From assembly GCA_002335425.1 (NCBI GenBank), contig DDCB01000017.1, positions 40,236-104,235 on the forward strand: 64,000 nt of DNA. Direction: 5' to 3'. Source of the stretch: Chthonomonas sp. UBA2017. GTDB taxonomy: Bacteria > Armatimonadota > Fimbriimonadia > Fimbriimonadales > Fimbriimonadaceae. The notes under the pieces are model-generated. The model was given only the letters and a program-made list of their open reading frames with translations. It did not search any database and had not been told where the DNA came from. Position numbers and translations under genes: made by a program. Below, piece after piece: positions 59,236-64,000 of the stretch (positions are counted from its first letter, which is position 1; each line of letters opens with the position of its first letter).

Positions 59236-60621
59236 TTAAAGCAACTCGCGTGGATCGGCAAATCGACCTTTCAATGCCGTCGCGGCGGCGGTGATCGGCG
59301 AAACCAAATGAGTCCGCGAGCCCGGCCCTTGGCGCCCTTCGTACGGACGATTGCTGGTGCTGGCGCTTCGCTGCTGGGGTCGCAAAATATCGCCATTCAT
59401 CCCCAAACACATCGAACACCCAGCGTGATGCCACTCGAATCCGGCGTCTCGAAACACATCGGCGAGGCCTTCGCGCTCGGCCAGTTGCTTGACGGCCTCG
59501 CTGCCTGGCACCACCATCGCCCTCACTCCTGGAGCGACTCGGCGTCCGCGCACCACCTGGGCCGCTTCCCGCAGATCTTCGATCCTCGAGTTGGTGCACG
59601 ACCCGATGAAAACCGTGTTGACTGCCAAGTCCGCCATCGACTGGCCCGGTTTGAGACCCATGTAGGAAAGAGCCCGCTCTTCGGCGGCGTCGCGAGGCTC
59701 TGGAACCGCACCGGTAATGTCGGTGGTCATGGCGGGAGTCGTTCCCCAAGTCACCTGCGGCGGCATGCCTTCGACATCCAGCCGCTCCGTCCGGTCATAG
59801 CTCGCTCCGGGGTCGCTAGAAAGCGACCGGGCGTGCTCCACCATCTGTTTGAAGGCAAAGTCCTTCGGCGCAAACGGTCGATCTTCGGCGCCGATGAACT
59901 CAAAAGTCGTCTCATCGGGGGCGATCATCCCCGCTCGGGCCCCCATTTCGATCGACATATTGCAGATCGTCATTCGATTGCTCATTCCGAGCGCGCGGAT
60001 CGTCGGTCCAAAGTACTCAGCGACATATCCCGTCCCCCCGCTTGCGCCGAGCTTGCGAATGATCGCGAGAATGATGTCTTTGGCCGTGACCCCCGGCCCC
60101 AAGGAGCCCACCACTTCGATCCCGAGGCTCTTCGGCTTGCGGGGCGCGGGCAGAGTTTGGGTTGCCAGAACGTGTTCGACTTCGGTCGTTCCGATCCCAA
60201 AGGCCAGGGCGCCAAAGGCCCCGTGGGTGCTGGTGTGACTATCGCCGCAAACAATCGTCAGCCCCGGCAGGGTGATGCCTAGCTGCGGACCGATGACATG
60301 GACGATGCCTTGCTTGTCGCCGAGATAGCCAAAGAGCGGCACCCCGAACTCTTGGCAATTTCGATTCAGAGCGGCGAGCTGCTGTCCGCTCAGAGTCGAT
60401 TCATCGATGGCCCGACCGTCGGTGGGGACGTTGTGATCGACCGTGGCAAAAGTTAAGTCTGGACGGCGGACCGGTCGCCCTTTCTCGCGGAGTCCGTCAA
60501 AAGCCTGGGGCGAGGTCACCTCGTGCACCAGATGCCGGTCGATGTAGAGAAGCACACCACCATCAGGCATCTCAGCCACCACGTGGCTATCCCACACTTT
60601 GTCGAACAAGGTCTTCGGCAT
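59236..60621 (-). CDS. leuC: 3-isopropylmalate dehydratase large subunit
   Basis: A 461-residue aconitase-family enzyme in leucine synthesis that interconverts 2- and 3-isopropylmalate. It begins MPKTLFDKVWDSHVV, has IDRHLVHEVTSPQAF, IVCGDSHTSTHGAFGALAFGIGTTEVEHVLATQTL, VFIGSCTNSRIEDLREAA and GCSMCLGMN with the three [4Fe-4S] cysteines. ATG 60621 is preferred to ATG 60627 because TAGAAT lies 7 nt before it and the MPKTL start matches the family. leuD is not adjacent. Confidence 0.96.
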   Translation of the reverse strand: MPKTLFDKVWDSHVVAEMPDGGVLLYIDRHLVHEVTSPQAFDGLREKGRPVRRPDLTFATVDHNVPTDGRAIDESTLSGQQLAALNRNCQEFGVPLFGYLGDKQGIVHVIGPQLGITLPGLTIVCGDSHTSTHGAFGALAFGIGTTEVEHVLATQTLPAPRKPKSLGIEVVGSLGPGVTAKDIILAIIRKLGASGGTGYVAEYFGPTIRALGMSNRMTICNMSIEMGARAGMIAPDETTFEFIGAEDRPFAPKDFAFKQMVEHARSLSSDPGASYDRTERLDVEGMPPQVTWGTTPAMTTDITGAVPEPRDAAEERALSYMGLKPGQSMADLAVNTVFIGSCTNSRIEDLREAAQVVRGRRVAPGVRAMVVPGSEAVKQLAEREGLADVFRDAGFEWHHAGCSMCLGMNGDILRPQQRSASTSNRPYEGRQGPGSRTHLVSPITAAATALKGRFADPRELL

Positions 60622-60628
60622 GTTCATT

Positions 60629-60634
60629 ATTCTA
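60629..60634 (-). promoter_or_regulatory. -10-like hexamer TAGAAT, leaderless position (leuC)
   Basis: TAGAAT on the minus strand, 7 nt before ATG 60621; it helps to choose the leuC start. Confidence 0.55.
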
Positions 60635-60637
60635 TCT

Positions 60638-60777
60638 GGTTCGGAGGTTCGGTGGGTTCGGGGGTTTGGGAGTTCGGATTTTTCGTTCCTCGAACCTCCG
60701 CCCCCCGAGCCTCCGAACTTCCGCCATGTTCGGGAGGCCTGAAAGGCCGACATCTCATCGCGACGGCCCTTCAGGCC
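60638..60777. repeat. Double palindromic intergenic repeat
   Basis: The gap between leuC and the carboxypeptidase gene holds two inverted repeats. An imperfect one pairs GGTTCGGAGG (60638-60647) with CCTCCGAACT (60710-60719), and the arms between are G-rich and C-rich in a complementary way. The second is GGCCTGAAAGGCC (60736-60748) with GGCCCTTCAGGCC (60765-60777), 12 of 13 positions complementary. The form resembles REP-type dispersed elements or back-to-back terminators. Confidence 0.55.
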
Positions 60778-60812
60778 CGGAAACGAGCTAACGAGCGGGT
60801 GGCAGGATCGGC

Positions 60813-60818
60813 TAGACT
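60813..60818 (+). promoter_or_regulatory. -10-like hexamer TAGACT, leaderless position (D,D-carboxypeptidase gene)
   Basis: TAGACT lies 7 nt before GTG 60826 and decides the start of the gene. Confidence 0.55.
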
Positions 60819-60825
60819 GGTCGTT

Positions 60826-62094
60826 GTGGTTGGGGGTCGCGTTTTCGCACTGGTAGCAGCCTTGATCGCCTTGATCGCCGCTTCGGCTGTGGGCTGGGCT
60901 GGGCCGAATTCCGGCGAGGTGCGCCCGGAACTGCGCCCGAAACTGCGCCCCGAAGTCTCCATTGAAGCGGTGCCGCTCCTTCCCAAGTTGCCCGAGCTCC
61001 AGGTTTCGGCCGCGAGCGCGGTGATCCTGGACGCAGAAACGGGGCGGACTCTTTGGGCCAAAGACCCTTCGACGCCGCGCTACCCGGCGAGCACGACGAA
61101 GATTTTGACGACCCTCCTGTTGCTAGAGCAAACGCAGCCGACCGATCTGATCGCGGCCCCGCTCGACGTGGAAACGGTCGGCGAATCCAGCATGCACCTT
61201 CGACCGGGCGAGCTGGTTTCTGCTCGAGATTTGGCCTATGCGATGATGCTACGCAGTGCCAACGACGCGTGCTATGCGGTCGCGGTCCATTTGGCGGGTT
61301 CGCAGGAGGCCTTCAGCGAGATGATGAATGCCCGAGCCCGCGAGATCGGATGCGAATCGGCTCAGTTTCGAAATCCCCACGGCCTGAACGATCCTCAGCA
61401 CCAAGTCAGCGCCATGGACCTTGCTCGGATCGGCCGCGAGGCGATGCGGCGTCCGGATTTTCGCGAGATTGTCCGAACCCAAAAGTGGAAGCTCACCCGA
61501 GGCACCAACCAAGAAGACCTCTGGGTGCTGAACAAGAACAAGTGGCTCAAGAAGGACGCGACCGCGGACGGCATCAAGACCGGCTGGACGATCCCGGCGG
61601 GCAAATGCTATGTCGGGAGCGCGACTCGAAACGGCTTTCGAGTCATTACGGTCGTTCTGAAGAGCGAAGACTGGCAAGCGGATCACCAGAAGATGCTGAA
61701 CTGGGCGTTTGCCCAATGGGAGATGCAAGAGATCGCGGCTCCAGTGAATCCAGTCAGTCACAAAGTCGAAGATGGCACCCCCCGAGAGGTTCGGGCGCTT
61801 CCAGAAGGACCCGCCAAGATGGTCGTTCGCCGGGGTGATCTCGTCCGACAGCAGTTCGAATGGGACAAACTCCAAGCCCCCGTTGAGGTTGGACAAGACG
61901 TCGGCCAGTGGGTCCTGTCGGATTCGACCGGGTTCCAGATGAAAGCCCCCTTGCTCTCCCAAGAGCGAGTCGAAGTCCGGAGGTTTCTGTCGGTGGCCGG
62001 ATCGGGGCCGAATTTTTGGGTTGGAGCGATCCTGGCCGGCGGGCTGATCGGTGCCGCCCTTTGGATGCGAGGGAAATCCCGGAGGTTCATCTAA
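60826..62094 (+). CDS. dacA: D-alanyl-D-alanine carboxypeptidase (PBP5/DacA family)
   Basis: A 422-residue serine peptidase that trims peptidoglycan stem peptides. GTG 60826 gives a typical signal peptide (MVGGRVFALVAALIALIAAS) and follows TAGACT by 7 nt. Active-site motifs are S89-T-T-K92 in PASTTK, S-A-N in LRSANDACYAV, and K-T-G in DGIKTGWT. A C-terminal PBP5-like domain (about 310-395) precedes a terminal hydrophobic helix FWVGAILAGGLIGAALWM and a basic tail, so it is anchored at its C-terminus in the inner membrane. The downstream gene starts directly after its stop codon. Confidence 0.94.
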   Translation: MVGGRVFALVAALIALIAASAVGWAGPNSGEVRPELRPKLRPEVSIEAVPLLPKLPELQVSAASAVILDAETGRTLWAKDPSTPRYPASTTKILTTLLLLEQTQPTDLIAAPLDVETVGESSMHLRPGELVSARDLAYAMMLRSANDACYAVAVHLAGSQEAFSEMMNARAREIGCESAQFRNPHGLNDPQHQVSAMDLARIGREAMRRPDFREIVRTQKWKLTRGTNQEDLWVLNKNKWLKKDATADGIKTGWTIPAGKCYVGSATRNGFRVITVVLKSEDWQADHQKMLNWAFAQWEMQEIAAPVNPVSHKVEDGTPREVRALPEGPAKMVVRRGDLVRQQFEWDKLQAPVEVGQDVGQWVLSDSTGFQMKAPLLSQERVEVRRFLSVAGSGPNFWVGAILAGGLIGAALWMRGKSRRFI

Positions 62095-62844
62095 ATGCCG
62101 TCCCCAGAAACAACCCATGAAGAGGTCCGATTGCATAAGTTCATCGCGTCTTGCGGCGTGACGAGCCGTCGCAAGGCCGAAGAGCTGATTCGAGAAGGAC
62201 GGGTGACCGTGAACGGTGAGATTGTGACCGAGATGGGGACCAAAGTCGGTCCAGATGACCACGTGACGGTCGACGGCGAAGGGCTTCGTCCTTCTCGACT
62301 GTTCTACATCTTGATGAACAAGCCGAAAGGGGTGGTGACCACGCTCGATGACCCACAAAAGAGGCGCACGGTGAAAGAGTATCTGCCCGATGTTGGGGTG
62401 CGGCTCAAGCCGGTCGGTCGGCTCGACATGGACACCGAAGGTTTGATCCTCTTTACGAACGACGGCGAACTCGCCGCGCGCATGACCCACGCCCAATACG
62501 GACTCGAAAAAGAGTATCAAGCCTCGGTTGCGGGGGAGATGCAGGACCGCTCGGCCATGAAGCTGGCTAAAGGAGTCCCCATCGAGGGCCGCAAAACTTC
62601 CCCGGCGATTTTTGAAATCACAGGCTACGACCCGAGGCGGAATCTGACTCACCTGCGCATCGTCCTGCACGAAGGTCGCAAGCGCCAAATTCGAGAGATG
62701 TGCGCCCTGGTGGGGCATGAGGTTCTCAGCTTGAAGCGAGTCCGAATTGGACACTTAGTGCTTCGAAACTTGGCCCCAGGCCAATGCCGGGCCCTTGGGC
62801 AGTTCGACGTGAAAAAGCTCCGGTCCGAAGTCGGCTTAGATTAG
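62095..62844 (+). CDS. RsuA/RluB/RluE-family pseudouridine synthase
   Basis: A 249-residue rRNA-modifying enzyme. An S4 domain (RLHKFIASCGVTSRRKAEELIREGRVTVNGEIVTEMG, about 12-48) is followed by the catalytic core with MNKPKGVVTTLDDP, PVGRLDMDTEGLILFTNDGELAARMTHAQYGLEKEYQ (catalytic Asp in GRLD) and HEGRKRQIREMCALVGHEV. The S4 and GRLDMDTEGL pattern fits RluB-like enzymes. It begins immediately after the carboxypeptidase stop. Confidence 0.93.
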   Translation: MPSPETTHEEVRLHKFIASCGVTSRRKAEELIREGRVTVNGEIVTEMGTKVGPDDHVTVDGEGLRPSRLFYILMNKPKGVVTTLDDPQKRRTVKEYLPDVGVRLKPVGRLDMDTEGLILFTNDGELAARMTHAQYGLEKEYQASVAGEMQDRSAMKLAKGVPIEGRKTSPAIFEITGYDPRRNLTHLRIVLHEGRKRQIREMCALVGHEVLSLKRVRIGHLVLRNLAPGQCRALGQFDVKKLRSEVGLD

Positions 62845-62851
62845 CCTAAAA

Positions 62852-63286
62852 CTAGCGAGGCAGAGCCGGGTACATGTCCCGAGCCAAATTGCGGACCTCG
62901 ACTTTCCACTTGCCGTCGACCTTGCGCAAGGGCAAGTCGTACAACTCTTCATAAGGCGCGTCTCCAAAGACGTTCCGAGTGAGCCCGATGCGCACAGCGG
63001 CTTGATTGTCGCCTTGGGGGGTGTATTCGAGAATCCGATAGACAAATCGGTAATGAGGCCCGGCCACTTGGGTGGCGTACTCCCACTGCTTGCGAATCTG
63101 ATCGGCCGAGCCTTCGAATGTGCTCAGCTCCATCAGCTCATCCACTTGGCCCCGGCCCAGTGCGATCATGAATCGGTTGGCGGCTTGGGTCGGTTGGTCC
63201 CGCGTGAAGAGGAGCGTGACGACGATCATCGCGATCGAAATAAGTCCGATCACGACAATGGGGTTGAACCGGCCCGCGCGGGTCAT
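62852..63286 (-). CDS. Small exported protein with an NTF2-like region
   Basis: A 144-residue protein with an N-terminal membrane helix (about residues 7-28) and a soluble part resembling small NTF2-like or DUF4878 domains: TQAANRFMIALGRGQVDELMELST, AGPHYRFVYRILEYTPQGDNQAAVRIGLTRN, LPLRKVDGKWKVEVRNLARDMY. ATG 63286 is preferred to ATG 63295 because CATAAT lies 7 nt before it. No specific function. The gene converges on the RluB-family gene. Confidence 0.7.
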   Translation of the reverse strand: MTRAGRFNPIVVIGLISIAMIVVTLLFTRDQPTQAANRFMIALGRGQVDELMELSTFEGSADQIRKQWEYATQVAGPHYRFVYRILEYTPQGDNQAAVRIGLTRNVFGDAPYEELYDLPLRKVDGKWKVEVRNLARDMYPALPR

Positions 63287-63293
63287 ATTCTGC

Positions 63294-63299
63294 ATTATG
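63294..63299 (-). promoter_or_regulatory. -10-like hexamer CATAAT, leaderless position
   Basis: CATAAT on the minus strand, 7 nt before ATG 63286. Confidence 0.45.
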
Positions 63300-63303
63300 A
63301 ACC

Positions 63304-63723
63304 TTATTCCAAGCCAAAAGTTTGCCGGAGACGGAGTTGGGTGGCCTCGGCGTCGATTCGCCAGAAACTTCCTTGCCGCCGCAGGATAAACGGCTTGCTG
63401 ACTCGACCCCGAGGGCCAAAGTCGTAAAGTACTTCGACAATCGCCTCGCGATCTTGGGAAGCTACTCTCTGAATGCGAACTTCAGGTCGGAACTGAAGGT
63501 ACTGCGTGGTCTGGACCCGCAGTTCAAAGACGAACGGGTTCTCGTTCCCTTGAAGCTGGATGTCGCGGAGTTCGCGCTCGTTTCGAACCGAAACCGCCTC
63601 GTGATAGCGCAGCACCACACTTTCAGGCCCGATCGAAGCGGCGCTCCCAAAGACTCCCAACGTGACGGCGGCCAAAACCACCGAAGCGGCGACACTACTG
63701 GAGGCAAAGGTCGGAGTTTTCAC
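63304..63723 (-). CDS. Small exported protein of unknown function
   Basis: A 139-residue protein with a hydrophobic N-terminus (VAASVVLAAVTLGVFGSA, a signal or anchor) and a soluble part with VVLRYHEAVSVRNERELRDIQLQ, IVEVLYDFGPRGRVSKPFILRRQGSFWRIDAEATQLRLRQTFG. The pattern (a helix with YHEAV, then strands ending in xxWRIDxxA) resembles small NTF2-like accumulated-stress domains, and it may be a distant relative of its downstream neighbour at 62852. GTG start; no clear ribosome site. Confidence 0.65.
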   Translation of the reverse strand: MKTPTFASSSVAASVVLAAVTLGVFGSAASIGPESVVLRYHEAVSVRNERELRDIQLQGNENPFVFELRVQTTQYLQFRPEVRIQRVASQDREAIVEVLYDFGPRGRVSKPFILRRQGSFWRIDAEATQLRLRQTFGLE

Positions 63724-63766
63724 AGGTTCTTGCAGGAAAGATACCCGCCCTACTGAACACTGAGAC

Positions 63767-63795
63767 TTGTCCTTTCGTCTTTTCCGCCATACAAT
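63767..63795 (+). promoter_or_regulatory. Sigma-70-like promoter of the last gene
   Basis: TTGTCC (63767-63772), 17-nt spacer, TACAAT (63790-63795), matching TTGACA/TATAAT at 4 and 5 of 6 positions. It leaves a leader of about 20-25 nt with GGAG before ATG 63825. This is the clearest two-part promoter in the window. Confidence 0.6.
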
Positions 63796-63824
63796 AAGAT
63801 CACAGGCGTGCGGAGCAAAACACC

Positions 63825-64000
63825 ATGAGCGAAGGTTTAAGTCGACGTGAAATTCTGAAGCGAGGCGGCATCATCGGCCTCGGACTCATGACCCCTTCTT
63901 GGGTGAGCGCCTTGGCGAAAAACGACCTGATCGCCTTGAGCAAGGGAGGAAAACCCGGCAACGACAAGGTTCTCGTCGTCATCCAGCTTTCGGGGGGTAA
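63825..64000 (+). CDS. DUF1501-family protein with twin-arginine-type signal, 5' part only
   Basis: The first 58 codons are visible; the gene runs off the window. The start MSEGLSRREILKRGGIIGLGLMTPSWVSALA is a twin-arginine-type signal (S-R-R-E-I-L-K), suggesting export of a folded protein. It then reads KVLVVIQLSGG, the characteristic start of DUF1501 proteins. GGAG lies 10 nt before the ATG. The function of DUF1501 proteins is not established. Confidence 0.8.
   Translation, partial: MSEGLSRREILKRGGIIGLGLMTPSWVSALAKNDLIALSKGGKPGNDKVLVVIQLSGG

Noticed and set aside
58669..60282. A 537-codon open frame on the plus strand
   Set aside because: It is antisense to purC and leuC, which are unmistakable.
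61249..62754. A 501-codon open frame on the minus strand
   Set aside because: It is antisense to the carboxypeptidase and RluB-family genes, which both carry full catalytic motifs.
1..64000. CRISPR arrays, insertion sequences, prophage or integrated elements
   Set aside because: No regular repeat-spacer pattern, transposase or integrase was found; gene content looks like core chromosome throughout. The excisionase-type HTH at 16312 is part of the pilus operon and is not evidence of a mobile element.

Overview
This 64 kb window reads as ordinary bacterial chromosome: dense, fairly GC-rich, with short intergenic gaps and no insertion sequence, prophage, integrase or CRISPR array. The gene set points to a diderm bacterium with type IV pili. 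It has a Kdo transferase for lipid A, an outer-membrane secretin with PilM/N/O, an Rrf2/IscR regulator, and three secreted proteins ending in the PEP-CTERM-like pattern V-P-E-P-x-T-M, hydrophobic stretch, R-K-R-R. Together with the many promoters placed 6-8 nt before start codons, this fits best with Armatimonadota (Fimbriimonadia-like). The assignment is inference from gene content and was not tested by phylogeny.

Layout. 1-7848: the distal half of a complex I operon (nuoH end, nuoJ, a small two-helix membrane protein, nuoK, nuoL, nuoM, a short uroporphyrinogen-decarboxylase-like gene, nuoN), coupled to a sugar-phosphate-isomerase-like gene (to 8696). 8693-13045, minus strand: folK, two GspF/PilC-like membrane proteins and a DnaJ-domain membrane protein. 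13207-15235: a MerR-like regulator, tRNA-His and a secreted protein with three repeats. 15500-23796: the pilus assembly operon (ExeA-like ATPase, excisionase-type HTH protein, pilM, pilN, pilO, a PilP-like gene, secretin, two lipoproteins), closed by a strong terminator. 23864-33610: argS, a DMT-family exporter, a deacetylase-fold protein, radC, an RluD-family gene, trpA, a CapA-like protein, a lipid kinase and a phosphodiester-glycosidase-like protein. 33637-36092: a phosphonate-type ABC importer with ATPase and permease fused in one chain. 36100-42353: a methyltransferase, lipoprotein, ChaN-like protein, redoxin, an orphan LivF, a double FKBP isomerase and two tandem PEP-CTERM paralogues. 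42536-47243: tRNA-Leu(TAA), secA, a small secreted ORF and a third PEP-CTERM protein. 47532-50082: pilT and pilC. 50138-54957: pyrD, tRNA-Leu(GAG), dinB-recX-recA and a ThuA-like protein. 54960-56887: erpA, iscR, sufT and a LuxR-PAS regulator. 57009-64000: waaA, purC, leuC, a D,D-carboxypeptidase, an RluB-family enzyme, two small exported proteins and the start of a DUF1501-type protein.

How genes work together. The complex I genes form one membrane arm with tightly overlapping reading frames. Two separated loci (15500-22422 and 47532-50082) together encode the type IV pilus alignment complex, secretin, retraction ATPase and platform protein. The order recA, recX, dinB suggests one DNA-damage operon. 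The erpA/iscR/sufT trio handles Fe-S delivery and sensing.

The most notable signals are: about fifteen genes whose -10-like hexamer (TANNNT or CATANT) lies only 6-8 nt before the start codon, implying widespread leaderless transcription; extra genes inserted inside the nuo operon; an ArgRS with both histidines of its HIGH motif replaced; a fused PhnC-PhnE-type transporter; and a folK-linked pair of platform proteins without an assembly ATPase.
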